A stretch of DNA of 64,000 nucleotides. Source: Ambrosia x helenae. Lineage: Eukaryota > Streptophyta > Magnoliopsida > Asterales > Asteraceae. A model generated the notes under the pieces. That model was not told where the DNA came from and did not search any database. It saw nothing but the letters and a program-made list of their open reading frames with translations. Within the stretch, counting starts at the first letter, position 1. Each line of letters begins with the position of its first letter. A program made the translations under genes and the position numbers. This document shows, piece after piece, positions 22,421 to 34,095 of the stretch. The stretch lies in NCBI GenBank assembly GCA_030844895.1, contig CM061231.1:84292706-84356705 (forward strand), in the 5' to 3' direction.

Positions 22421-24255
22421 TGTAACACCTTGAGGTGTTACGGGTCTCTTTAACGGGTCGGGTCGTACCCGACCACCCGACTATTTAATAAATTATTTAA
22501 GTTCGAATCTCGCAACTAACCGTTTCAATCGATTATATAGGTAATAATTATTGGATTTTTATTATCTCGGTTAAACGCTCCTTATCTGCTATTAAAACGT
22601 TGCCAAACGTTTCTTATTTTATTATTATTCCCGTTACCAAACACCCGAGTCCCAGCTATTATCCCTGTAGCCAAACACCCCTTATTATATTTCTCTTTTA
22701 TAGCCTCCCTCTCTCTCTCCTTGTTCGCAGCAGACCTCACGAACACACACACCTAGGAGAGCTCCTTCCAGATCAGAGCAATCCCCGCCGGTCACCACCT
22801 TCACCGGTGGCCGCCGCCACCTCTTACCCTCTGGCAAACCATCCCCTTATCCGGCCATCCTTTTAATTGTCACACCCTTTGGTTCTATCTCGATAATAAA
22901 CCGGTAACCCTCTCCAACTCTTACCCGATAACCACCCTGTTCACCTTTCTGTTTATGTTGGACGAAGTCAGACAGTCACCATAACCGGTGACTGTCATCG
23001 GTAATCATCTCCTCTGTTTCTGTTCTGAATCAAACCGGTAACCCAATGATTAACCAAACCCAACCCGATAATAAACCCAACCAAAGCCCTTTGTTCTGTT
23101 TCTGTTATGATAATCTATAAACCAACCAACTGTAACCATCGGATAACCAAACCCAACTCGATTAACCTTCGTTCTCTTCTGTTCCGGTGGGTATATCACC
23201 GGCTAATTATAACAAGATAAACCAACTCGTTCGTCTCTCTGTTTCTGTTAAATGGAAGCCGGACAGTCACCGACTATGGTGACTGTCATCGGGTCTTTAT
23301 CACCACCACCGGTTGCTTATATTCAGTCAAGTCTGATCCTTAGTCGTTGATACTGGTTGTGTTATTGATTGTTATCGGGTCTACAGGAACCATTGGACAG
23401 TTATAATCAGACCCGAACCATAGTTGTTGATGTGGGTATGTTCGTGTATTATAATCAGGCGGATTGGGCCTTCGGTTGATTCCCGTTGTATTCCGGTTTG
23501 TGTTATGTTCTCTGTTGAACTCCGGTTAGTATCCAGTCATATTTCCAGTGACTGTCGAACCCTCCTTTTGTTCCTGATAAAGCCCGATTAACTCCTAGTT
23601 GTGCCGAGGTGATTCCGGTAGAACTCCGGCGAGTGTCCGGTTATTAATCGGTAAGTTCAAGGATTATTGGTTAATTGGTTATACAATTAATTGATAAGTA
23701 TTGATATAATAATTATTATTGCGAGGTACCGTTAATCGAATCGGTGAGATTGAACCCAATACCGAGTCGACTCAGTGACTCGGTCAACACCCTGAATAGA
23801 ACCCGGTCCAATAGCTAGACGAGGATTATTAGAATTATACGAATATATATATAATACGAATAACGTACGGACTTGATAATAATAATTAATAATAAGAGAA
23901 TAATAATCATATATAAAATATATACGTTTATATATATACGATTCGATATATAAAACGATATACTAGACTCGGGTTAATGATAATATGCTCAGCCGAACCA
24001 GCATCCGGGTAAGTACGTGTCTAGAGTTCTGTAGGTTCGTGTGCCAAGCTGTAATGGCCAGCTTTATTAGCTACGAGTGCCAAGCTGTAATGGCCATCTA
24101 GATTTTAGGATGTCCGTGTCGTGTCAATAATAAACCCCGAGTTTAGGACTATCTAATATATACCGAATTCTATATATATATATATATATAAATTGTATAT
24201 ATGATATATATCCTAAATATTACAATCTAACAAGTCCCACACGTAAAACGTATCG

Positions 24256-24311
<56 letters not shown>

Positions 24312-24961
24312 AATTGTAATAAGAAGATTAACAGAAGATATAACGCAAACCCGTGAGTATCGTGAACTCCCACTTTTACTGTTTTATTAAACGTTTTAGG
24401 TGAAATACATGTCATTTATTAGAAAACCTAGAAATGCTTTACATAATAGATTTTATAAAAGAAATATAATAGAAAAGGGATAATAGAAATGACTAGGACA
24501 GTACTGACCGGTATATCACCATTTCCTTTCTTGTCTGACTAGAGGACAAGAACCAGTCTTACCCGAGTAGAGGGTAGGAATAATTATATTTACCACAAGC
24601 AGAGTGGTACCATCGATAGGAATGGCAACTAATAGAATATAATAGATTGACATATAATCGGTATAATTTAATAGAATATAATAGCATATATTTTCCCCTC
24701 CAGAATTAGAATTGTAAAGCATATTTATAAAAGATTGTTATAAAAGAATTATAAATAAACGAACTGGCCATTCGATCTATAAAATACACGACCTCACCAA
24801 CTTTATGTTGACAGAAACTATTTTTGGCATGTGTTCAGGTAACCCAACAGATATGATGACGTGGATCCTGGAAGAGTCAAGACTGTCAATATCCCGAGTT
24901 CCGCTGTGTAGCTCCGATAACCCGACCCGACGAACCGGCACCGACTGCCAGGGTCGTTACA
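22421..24961 (+). mobile_element. Solo LTR of a Gypsy-type element
   Basis: The sequence starts TGTAACACC and ends GTCGTTACA, with a perfect 5-bp target duplication GATTG at 22416-22420 and 24962-24966. There is no PBS, polypurine tract or coding sequence, so this is a single 2,541-bp LTR left by recombination. (TA)n runs lie at about 24173-24190 and 24258-24304. The orientation is inferred from the TGTAAC start, as in the element at 1248. Confidence 0.87.
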
Positions 24962-25016
24962 GATTGATATTTTGAGTCCGTGCTAGGTTGACTGAAAAGG
25001 AGCACGTGAACCCTAT

Positions 25017-25140
25017 ATGCCTCGTATTGGCCAATACAAGGCATATGTGGTTTGTTTTTTTTATATAATTGATGTCTGAATTAAAGACAGCCCAATGATT
25101 AAAAGCATATACTCCTCGTATTGAGCAATACGAGAAGTAC
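25017..25140. repeat. Palindromic CCTCGTATTGG..ATACAAGG motifs, right pair
   Basis: ATGCCTCGTATTGG/CCAATACAAGGCAT at 25017-25044 is an almost perfect 28-bp palindrome. A related one, CTCCTCGTATTGAG/CAATACGAGAAGT, lies at 25112-25139. Before the solo LTR inserted they would have been close to the pair at 22306-22404. Confidence 0.7.
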
Positions 25141-25329
25141 TTAGGATCTGTTTGGTATGGGGTAATGGAATGGATGAGGGAATGGAATGGAATGGATGGG
25201 TAATGGAATGGACAAGGTAATGAAATGGGTCATTACCATTCCATGTCTTGTTTGGTTGCCATGTGAGAATGAAACAAAACATTACTTTGTGTTGTTAGAT
25301 AAACATGAAAAGACAGAGGTATAAAATCG

Positions 25330-25811
25330 GTTGTCAGTGGCGGTGGTGGGTGGTGGTCAGTGGCGGTGATGGTGGGTGGTGATATATGACGGTAGCGGGT
25401 GGTAGTGGGTGGCGGCAGCGGTGGTGGTGATGATGGAAGGTGGAGGTGGATGGTCATGATGGTGGGTGGGTGATGATGGTGAGTTGAGTAGTGGCGATGG
25501 TGGGTGGTGATATGTGACGGTAGCGGTGGTAGTGGGTGGCGGCAGCGGTGGTGGCGATGATGGAAGGTGGAGGTGGATGGCCGTGATGGTGGGTGGGTGA
25601 CGATGGTGAGTTGAATAGTGGCGATGGTGGGTGGTGGTGGTGGTGATGGTAGGTTGTGGTGTGTGGCGGTAGCGTGGTGGTCGATGGCGACGATGTTGAT
25701 GGGTGGTAGCGACGACGGTGGTGGGTGGCGGCAACGGTGGCAATGGGTGGAGGTGGATGAGGTGGATGGCTGTGATGGTGGGTGGGTGACGATGGTGAGT
25801 AGTGGCAGTGG
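25330..25811. repeat. GGTGG/GATGGTGG minisatellite, left part
   Basis: Degenerate units such as GGTGGTGATGG and GGCGGTAGCGG fill the interior of the Tourist-like element. Longer blocks also repeat: the stretch starting at about 25366 recurs near 25496. The continuation lies at 29664-29835, on the far side of the retroelement. Confidence 0.85.
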
Positions 25812-25984
25812 TGACATTTCGTATTTTCAAACTATGTACGTTCGATATTTCTATCAATAAAACGTTGTGTTTTAACATTCTAGTATGTTTTAAAAATATT
25901 CTGTGACATATTCGGGCTTATATAATCATATTATATATTTATGATAATATAATAATAGTTAAATAATTGCAAAAAAATAAAACG

Positions 25985-26055
25985 CGTGGACCGGGACCCG
26001 AACCCGCATCCATGGCCGGCCCAATCTACACAAACAGCTCAACCATCTGGGCTAC
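25985..26055 (-). other. tRNA-like module in the second LTR, minus strand
   Basis: On the minus strand a T-arm-like GCGGGTTCGGGTCCCGG lies 3' of a box-A-like segment (CCAGATGGTTGAGC). Position and direction match the module at 1438-1510 of the first LTR. Confidence 0.5.
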
Positions 26056-26662
26056 AGCCCATGTTGTGTTTTATTTCTAACCAAAACAAATACATACTTT
26101 CCTCATATACGCACAGTTGACTTTGAAAAGTCAACTGCGAGACCAAATCTTGTCCAAAATCACACCAATCCGCGTTTATGATTTGCAATTCGTATATGGT
26201 AAGTATAGACCGACCTAATTTGCTTAATTCCCACGCCAATCACAATTATAACCTTCCATTTTTTAGTATTATACACGTTTACGTATTCAATACGGGTCAA
26301 AACTTCCAAACTTACAAGATCGAATGATTAGTATAAATTGATGCCTCTTTTGCAAGCTCTAATCACCGATAAACACATCCCCATTCTCAATTCGTCCCAA
26401 AAACTCCTTCAAATCTGATAATTGGCCACGGTTTGACTATCTCTCTGACCAGCTCAATCGTACCTCTAATCCCACTGTAAGTCCAATTTTTTTGATGGAT
26501 TTTGTTATTCGGCTCTGTACAAACAATAGCCCCAACGATTCATAGGCTATTGGTTGTTAATTAACGTGATTAGAAATCTAGGGTTCTTGTTCTATTTGGG
26601 GGTATTGGCTCGATACTGTCATCATTTAAATTTAAAACAGATTGATTTTTATCACGAACTGA

Positions 26663-26732
26663 TCTGTACCAGCCTCATGTGTTAAGACGTGGAACCGGCT
26701 GACACACGAGTTCGAGCCCCGTCTTCCACTTT
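26663..26732 (+). other. tRNA-like module, weaker copy
   Basis: A T-arm-like ACGAGTTCGAGCCCCGT (4 of 5 pairs) follows GTGTTAAGACGTGGAACCGGC. The flanks are less tRNA-like than in the module at 26760-26846. Confidence 0.35.
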
Positions 26733-26759
26733 TTATTTGGAATCAACAATAATCGTTCT

Positions 26760-26846
26760 CACGGTCCAGACCAACTGGTCTGGGCTTGTGATTTTAACCC
26801 ACTGATTCGGCCGAGGACCCGGGTTCGAGTCCCGGCACAGACAACC
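26760..26846 (+). other. tRNA-like module in the second LTR, plus strand
   Basis: A perfect T-arm (CCGGG, loop TTCGAGT, CCCGG) is identical to that at 2166-2182 in the first LTR and lies at a similar offset (about 1.0 kb against 0.9 kb). A hairpin GGTCCAGACC..GGTCTGGG takes the place of the D-arm region, as in the first LTR. Confidence 0.5.
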
Positions 26847-28381
26847 ATTTTTTGGGGGTTTTTCTTTTATACTTATATCTTATATATTCTTTTAAAAATA
26901 GTTTTTAAATACTAAAAATGCCTTAACAATTCTATAAAAATTATTTTATGTTAATCTAATGACAAAGTTTATTATACAGTTTTTAGTTTTTCAAAAATCA
27001 TTTATTTAATATATATTATAATATTACAAGTTTATTCAATTATAATTTTAAAATTCTATAAAAATATCTAAACGACTTTATGAAATCCCAGAAAAAACTA
27101 TTTTAAACTTGTAGATCCCTAAATATTTCAGAAATAAATTTTTATTCCAGAAAATCATTTATTTAATATTTTTAATCAATTTTTGTCATTTTAATCATAA
27201 ATAAATCATAATAAATTCATTTATCACTAATTTTATACCAAAATTTTACATAAATTATTTTTGTTCATTTAGAATAGAAATATAAATTTTAATTTGAAAC
27301 TTCGTTAATTTTAATATTTTCAGATATTAAAATTACATTTTGACAAATAAAAATAAATATACTAAATATTCAATTTTTGAGAAAATAATTTTATAAAAAT
27401 TATTTTCATATTTGAAACCTGATGATATGACCATCCTTAATAAAAAAAAATCTACAAATAACCTTTTTTTAATTATTTTCCAAATTTTCCTTTATTTAAT
27501 AACTATTTATCTAACTAACAATTAATCAATTATTAATCCCCAAATTAGGATCCCTAGAAATACTTGTAGACTAGAAATATTTAGACTTATTTATTGCCTT
27601 AAACATAGAGTAATACTTGGCAACATTGGACCACACTTATTCTATTTCACAAGACTTAACACCTTGCTAAGTTGAGTTTACGTAACCTTATTTATGCAAT
27701 TCTTTATACTTGAAACTTTATACTTAAGCAATTCTACATACATGTCTAGTTGTAAACTTTGATGCCTCATGACTTAGACAAAGACTATTAGACTTAAACT
27801 TAAACTTGCATAATCATTAACCCTGATCAAGCCGGCGGTATACAATGATAGATCTATTGGATTGACAACCCCGCCTAGATTCGTTGACCATCTTTTATGG
27901 GAGCGCGGGTGATTGTTATCATTCCAACGTTATATTAAGGTGAACCGTGGATGCGGGATGGACCTAAACTTTGTCGGAGGATTGATTATGTGCATACTAT
28001 AGTTGTTGTTTATTCATATAGACTTAAACTTACATTAGACATATGAATTGCTAAATTTTTATTCTTTTAAAACTTATTGCTTGACTTGGCTTATGTATTC
28101 TCACCAACTTCTAGTTGACCCCCCCCCCCCTCATTTTTCCAAACTCAACAGGAAATACTGATGCTTGAAGTCTAGAGATAGCATGAGCAGACATTTGAAG
28201 TTTTAAGTTTTGTTTGATTATTTGATGTATTAGATTTCATTCAAAACTTCGTTATGTATTTCAAAATTTGGATATTTTACTTTGAATAAATTCTTAATTA
28301 AAACTTGATTATCATGTGCTACCGATCAATCATTCATACGTGACACCTCGATGTTTTCGCCATCGGTTGGGTGTTACAGAT

Positions 28382-28394
28382 TGGTATCAGAGCC
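28382..28394 (+). other. Primer binding site (initiator tRNA-Met)
   Basis: TGGTATCAGAGCC, three bases after the LTR end, is complementary to the 3' end of plant initiator tRNA-Met, the usual primer of Gypsy and Copia elements. Confidence 0.92.
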
Positions 28395-28963
28395 TTGGTT
28401 ATAGGGAATTTGGTTATTAGAAAAATAATCTAGACTATAACCTTAGGGATTTAAACCAGTACTTGCTTCTCTTACTTGTAACCCTAATTGCTTTCTTATT
28501 CTTATCCCTATCCTACACCCTATGGTACCCTAGCCTTACAAGTTGTCTACTCTTATTCGCCTGCTGCAATCCTGATCCACCTTTAGATTAATAAGACAAA
28601 ATCCTCAGGTTTAGCCTGAACCACATTGAAGATCTCGTCGAAGTTCTAGATTTTAATAACGAACACGTGCAATCTGGAAGGGTGAACGCCTGTATCCTGA
28701 GTTTTCTGTCTAGGACTGGCATTGCGCATAAATCCCAATCAGACGAGGGACCGGATGCTTACCTGGGAATTCTTGGGAAGAGTGTTCACTTATAGGCTAA
28801 AGCATGTCTTCACTATGTTATTAGAATCTAGAAGCTTTAATACGTCAACGTTTTCGTTTATTCAATTTAATTAATGAATAAATGATTACATTCCTTATTA
28901 TACCTCATTATCCTTGATTCCTCCTATGTCTCATTGAGCCTTCATTGTGTCCCTTATAGATCA

Positions 28964-29518
28964 TGCCTCCTCGTCGCAGCACTCGTCTTAACAATGACAA
29001 CGATCATGATGGTGAGAGCAACAACAACAACAACAACAACAATAACAACAACAACCATGGCAATGATGTCCAACTCGCTGTGATCATTTCCCAACAAATG
29101 CTCAACAAATAGCAACTTTGGTTCCCAACTTGGTGGCTAAAGTCATCCAAATGAATGTAAACAGCAATGGAAATGGAAATGGCAATGGGAATGGGAATCA
29201 CAATGGGAATGGGAATGGAAACGGGAATGCTCACCCTGTTTGCACCCTCAAGCACTTGAATACTTGCAATCCTCCTAAGTTTAGCGGGGACGAAGGAGCC
29301 ACTGGTCTCCTTCAGTGGTTCGAGGGTATCGAAAATACCTTCATTAATAGCGAGTGTCCCAATAACCTCAAAGTTCGCTATGCTATGAGTGTCCTCCACA
29401 AGCGGGCACTCACATGGTGGAACGAAGAGAAAAGGACTCGCGGGGCTGAAGTCGAACTGGCTATGACTTGGGAGCAAGTTAAGGAAGTTATGATGGCAGA
29501 GTTTTGTCCTCGTAATGA
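28964..29518 (+). pseudogene. Truncated Gypsy gag
   Basis: ATG 28964 starts MPPRRSTRLNND with an Asn run, then a frameshift near 29100 leads to a stop. The downstream frame continues from about 29100 through an NG repeat (29160-29230, GGGAAT-type hexamers) into the retrotransposon gag core (FSGDEGATGLLQWFEGIE, YAMSVLHKRALTWWN, FCPRNEI). At 29518 the gag stops abruptly and LTR sequence begins. The gag C-terminus, all pol and most of the 3' LTR are missing. Confidence 0.88.
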
Positions 29519-29663
29519 AATCATTCAAAACTTCGTTATGTATTTCAAAATTTGGATATTTTACTTTGAATAAATTCTTAATTAAAACTTGATTACCATG
29601 TGCTACTGAACAATCATTCATACATGACACCTCGATATTTCCGCCATCGGTTGGGGTGTTACA
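29519..29663 (+). mobile_element. 3' LTR remnant (last ~145 bp)
   Basis: This repeats the end of the 5' LTR (about 28234-28378), from ATTCAAAACTTCG to GGGGTGTTACA, with a few differences. It is fused straight to gag, so one deletion removed everything between. ATCATTCAAAAC at the junction against TTTCATTCAAAAC in the LTR leaves only a few bases of possible microhomology. Confidence 0.9.
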
Positions 29664-29835
29664 GGTGGGTGGAGGAGGCGGTGGTGGGCGGCCGCGGTAG
29701 TGGCGGGTAAAGGAAATTGTGGTGATGGTGGAAGGTGGTGGAGGCGGCGGTGGGTGGTGACGGTGGTGGGTGGTGACGGTGGTGGCGATAGCGGTGGTGG
29801 ATGGTGACGATGGTGGTGGATGGTGTTGGTGGGTT
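29664..29835. repeat. GGTGG minisatellite, right part
   Basis: Same degenerate GGTGGTGACGGTGG units as 25330-25811. The two were contiguous before the Gypsy insertion. Confidence 0.85.
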
Positions 29836-30034
29836 ATGGTTTTGTTAGTAAAGGGTGAATAGGGGATAGAATGAAAAGAAATATGAGAGGTGGATGAAAT
29901 GATTTTGAGGGAATGAAATGACTTGTTGAATGTGTGATTTCATTCCTTTAACCAACCAAACACACTATTTTTTATTACCTCGTAATGGTCCATTCCATTC
30001 GTCATTTTATTCCATCATATCAAACGCTACGTTA

Positions 30035-30348
30035 AGCAGTTAAGGTGTCACTTTGTTGTTTTTTTTTTGATGTGGACCCTTTCATAATCTGATGAATAGT
30101 ATTGAAGAGAAGACATGTGTGTGTGTGGCACGTGGCAGAGCGTATTCTGCAACAGAAGCAAGTCAGCGAGTGGCATTGTTAACAGTAAGAAAACAGGGAA
30201 TGCGAAAGATAGATTCAAAGCTTTTGTTTTTCATTTCATTTCATTTCATTTGATATGTAGGGAGGGTTTCTTCAGATTGTGATCTTCATCTCAGATTCCA
30301 TTCCCATCACTTTGATAAAGTAAGTGATTTTCAGATTCACATTAGCAA

Positions 30349-30400
<52 letters not shown>

Positions 30401-31058
30401 GTCATTACAGATTAAGATGATGGGAACATTTTCTTTTATTTTACATTCCCATCACTTTTACTTTTACCTGGGCTGGGCTCATTAAATCAATTCAGACAGA
30501 CAGACAAACACTTTAGGAATATTAATAATATTATATTTTTTAAAAGGTTAAAATTGGGTGATAAGGAAGGAAGGAAGGAGTAAGCAGCAGCTAGCTAGCT
30601 ATTGGAATCGTAGATGGTATGCAGCATTGCACTGCACTGCACTGCACTTATCTCAGGACACTTATTCTGCAAGCTGGGCCTGGGAATATTCCAATTGTCA
30701 GAACAACTCTCAAGCCTGCCTCTTTCCTTTGGAAGGAGAATGGCTAATACTTCATCAGACAACCATCATCATCATGGTGGATGGAACAAGTTTATTTTTT
30801 CTTTTTTTGCTAATTCTTCTCCCTTTCTTGTTTTTGTTTCTTGTATTCTTAGTAGGGTCTAAAAATTATCATATTACCATTTGTCCGAGTGAAAGAGACG
30901 CCATGCGAATAAAGATGTTACGCTTTTAGTTGATGTTTATTTTGTTTTTCAATTTTATATTTCATGTTGTAAACGTCCACGATTATTCATACCATAGTCG
31001 TATTTTTTTTTTCTCAAAGTGATAGCATTACAAACTACCAACTTTGGGATGTAAACGT
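30035..31058 (+). promoter_or_regulatory. Possible 5' region of the PP2C locus
   Basis: GCACGTGGCA (G-box-like core CACGTG) lies at about 30128, then CATTTCATTT repeats and a leader-like segment to about 30320 with a possible donor (AAAGTAAGTG). A TTA/ATT microsatellite fills about 30350-30401 and a CACTG repeat lies near 30628-30648. ATG 30740 opens MANTSSDNHHHHGGW, a possible PP2C start, but it does not join a recognisable next exon. Confidence 0.3.
30350..30401. repeat. (ATT)n microsatellite
   Basis: About 17 uninterrupted ATT units in the presumed 5' region of the PP2C locus. Confidence 0.95.
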
Positions 31059-31059
31059 T

Positions 31060-32193
31060 GAATCCAATATATCAGTACAAATATATCGGTCAGAATAACA
31101 GTACTTATATTATCGGTGATATATCACCGATGTCAGTCCCTTTCTTACTAGTTCTTCTTTTTGTTTTTCTTCTTGTTGATGCTATTAGTGTTTTTTTGTC
31201 TTGATTGATAATTCTAAGTGTTAAATTTTAGTGCTTTAAGTCTTAATAAGTTCCTACTTGCTACAATTGTTAGTATTTTGCAAGTTGCAAAAGGTTAATT
31301 TGTCAATGGTAGGAGAGTATATTGAATTGTTAGTGTTAAATTGCTATATATATAAATTATGCATAATATAATAATATTACCGATATCCCACCGATATGAT
31401 ATCTCACCGCGATAACTAAGCAGTCAATCTCGGTGATATATCGGTGCTATCTCGGTTATCATCCATAAGAAGTCATCTCGGTCTAAAATATGGGTCTTAA
31501 TATCGTTTCCGATAATATCGGCCAATATCACTGATATCTCGGTCGATACACTAACAAAATATCGGATATCTCAGTCGATATATCCGATAATATATTGTTT
31601 TGTTATTTTTTTTTTTTTTGGCAATTTTGTTAGATGAAACAACCAACCCAATAAAAACCATAATGGCCTTTCAATACAATATAGTCAGACAACAAGCAAT
31701 GGATAGGCTAGAACAACAAGAAGCAGATGAGAGTAGCCGGGAGCAGTTTTGACTGCAAACCGTTGGGATGAGCCCAAGTAGAAGCCGTGCGATGAGCTTT
31801 TTGATGTCTTTTGTTTAAAGAAATATGATATTTAATAGTGAAATTAGGTGAAAACTAAAATGTTGTTCTTTGGAACTTGGAAATATAGCTGGCTCTAAAA
31901 GAAAGTTGGGTTGGATATGTAATTTTTATTTTGAAAAAGAATAGTAAATAAACTTTAGGATAAATATTATTTTTCTTCTATTAAGATTTTTATCTGTATA
32001 TAATCTGTTTATATAATCAAAAGGATAAACTTTTAGGTAATATACCGATATCTCACCCTGATAACTGATATATCAAATATCGGTCCTTGACCGATAACCG
32101 ATATTTTACCGCATTAACTGCTTAGCGCGATAACCTATATCTCAAGTATTGGTCCTTGACCAATATCCAATTTTTTTACTGCATTAACTACTT
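31060..32193. mobile_element. hAT-type element of the ATATCGG family, outer copy
   Basis: This is a minus-oriented relative of 8725-9171: 31215-31350 is the reverse complement of the middle of that element (e.g. ACTTGCTACAATTGTTAGT). The right end AACTACTTAG is at 32193; the left terminus is not clear and may be lost. A second copy of the same family (31416-32125) is inserted in it. Confidence 0.65.
31416..32125. mobile_element. hAT-type element inserted in a copy of its own family
   Basis: The ends CTAAGCAGTCAATCTCGG and CCGCATTAACTGCTTAG are inverted repeats of the ATATCGG family. A perfect 8-bp target duplication CGCGATAA lies at 31408-31415 and 32126-32133. The target was the subterminal CACCGCGATAAC of the outer element. 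Interior 31620-32030 shows no transposase. Confidence 0.87.
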
Positions 32194-32550
32194 AGTATGG
32201 AAGTTAAATGTAGGTTCATCGTCTCATTTGAATATGTGGCTACCATGCTCTTAAGTCGGTTAGTCTAGTAAATCTATGATGATGTTTCATAAAATATCAA
32301 TGACTTTGAAGTTTTAAGTAAATGTATAATGTATGCATACCATTTATGGACATATCTATCTTTTCTTCCTGTCAATGCGCTCTCTCGCTTTCTCTCTATG
32401 TATTGACTCCAAAAGCGTATTTTCTGATATTCCTTTTTTCTGCTAGGATACGATTGAACCAATACTTATTAAAGGAGAGTGATCTTCTCTGTTCAACAGG
32501 GGAAGGACTTCAAGCGTTGAGTGTAAATATAGAGATTGTAATTTAGGGAG

Positions 32551-32596
<46 letters not shown>

Positions 32597-34095
32597 CAAA
32601 AAATGGTTATTCTAGTAGAAGTGATAAAAGCTACATATTCATTTGCCATAGCATCTTCTTTTACTGGACTTTTTAATATTGTTGACTGATTGGCTAGATA
32701 GTTTCAGTGATCATCAAACCATTTTGTTTTTGTCTGATACATTAGAACTTGTTAAATAATCTCCTTCTCTAACTTATGATTGCAACCCTTTACTGGCTTC
32801 TTATTGACAGTGAAGATGGAAAATTGAGGTGTGGTGATAGAGACCCGAACCCACTGTGGGTCAAAGTGGGTCAGAAATGGAGGGAAAAAATGGGAGGAAA
32901 ACATTTGGCGGGAAAACGTTTTAATATTCAGAAAGTGAAGAGTCACAAGCAGTTACCTTTTACTAAGTATAAATAGGATGTTTTAATATTTAGAAAGTGA
33001 AGAGTCACAAGCAGTTACCTTTTACTAAGTATAAATAGGATGTTTCCTATATTTCTTAGGCATGGATGTTTTATTATAAAAATAGGGTTTTTATCCTTTG
33101 TATTTGGAGATCTAATCCTTCTCGAATTGGATTGACTATCTTGTAATCTTTAGTTTTCAGAAGTTGAATAATCTGATTAACTTTATTTGATATTCTGGAT
33201 TCTATCATGTGGTTATTCAAGTTTAAGAGGTAAAAGAGGTAGCATGGAGATGTCAAGACTTGCAAGATAAATGAGCAGACCGTCTGCCTATTTGATGGTT
33301 ATATTCTTTCTCACAATCCTTACAATAAAATCTTTAAAGTTAAATGGAAGATCCACTTTTGTTGTCTTCATTGAATTGGTTATGTTTTCTTCAGAAAATC
33401 AGTATGCCAGAAGCTATCAAACCACCATTTCAAAGTTATAATTATTATTTCACAAATTTGATTTATTTTTTTCCTCCTATGTACTGGAGTAGATTATTTT
33501 CTCTATAAGCAATGAAAGTCAATATAGGAGAAGGCTCGTGATTACTGATTGATACATACAGAAACTTTTTGATGATATTCATGTTGAAGTACTGGCTTCT
33601 TTGAGATCATCAATTTAACAAAGACTTCTTTCAAGTTTATCAATATCATGCACATATTTTCATCCACGAAACATGTGAACAAACAGACTCTTTGGGTAAT
33701 TGTGTTCTTGTGTGGTGTGCCGCCACATGTTTAAAAAAAATGTTGCTATAAAACAAATGCATGTGAAACTCAACAGCCTAGTTTGAAAAGTTTTCTTTTC
33801 TCAAAATAGAAAATAATGAAGGAAACACATTGATTAGTTATTTGCCTTTCATTAGTGAAGAAATCAAGCACATGTAAAAGCGAAGGATATAATTTGCTAC
33901 AAACATGAAAAAGAATCACTTGTTACAAGTACTCAGTGGTATTTTATGCAAAAAGGTATATTTTGCAGATCAGAATTGCATATTTATACGGTAGACTTTA
34001 TGTTGTTTGCATCAACATGTTCCAAACTTGAGTTTACTCGAATGATGCATTATTTTTCTCCTCTCTCTTACCGGAATATGGTTAGTTTTGTGTAG
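32194..34095. other. Non-coding stretch before the first PP2C exon, with a 62-bp tandem duplication
   Basis: (TA)n lies at about 32556-32592. Two 62-bp units start at 32918 and 32980, each ending ACTAAGTATAAATAGGATG; the TATAAATAGG box and the following 33060-33210 resemble the promoter and leader of a Copia-type solo LTR, but no TG..CA borders with a target duplication were found. The PP2C exon that should encode the FGVFDG metal site was sought here and not seen. Confidence 0.4.

Larger units (their letters stand above)
25812..28378 (+). mobile_element. 5' LTR of an internally deleted Gypsy element
   Basis: The LTR starts TGACATTTCG and ends GGGTGTTACA, directly followed by a primer binding site. 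It is related to the LTR at 1248-3754 in length (2,567 bp), order of segments and termini. Flanks AGTGG (25807-25811) and GGTGG (29664-29668, after the 3' remnant) match at 4 of 5 positions. A C13 run lies near 28120. Confidence 0.88.
25144..30031. mobile_element. Tourist/PIF-Harbinger-like TIR element, split by a Gypsy insertion
   Basis: The left end GGATCTGTTTGGTATG faces the right end CATATCAAACGCTACG. Both are flanked by TTA (25141-25143 and 30032-30034), the typical 3-bp duplication of PIF/Harbinger elements. Subterminal TGGAATGG words on the left answer CCATTCCATTC on the right. The core is GGTGG-rich. Without the retroelement at 25812-29663 it would be about 1.0 kb. No transposase is present. 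Confidence 0.78.

Noticed and set aside
24227..24415. (TA)n-derived small ORF in the solo LTR
   Set aside because: The IYIYIY run is simple repeat; no coding evidence.
25233..25878. His/Pro/Thr-rich open frames on the minus strand
   Set aside because: Product of the GGTGG minisatellite; no start context, domain or conservation argument.
30740..30930. First exon of the PP2C gene (MANTSSDNHHHHGGW)
   Set aside because: Plausible start, but no donor site or following exon could be matched, and low-complexity His run; kept only as a note.
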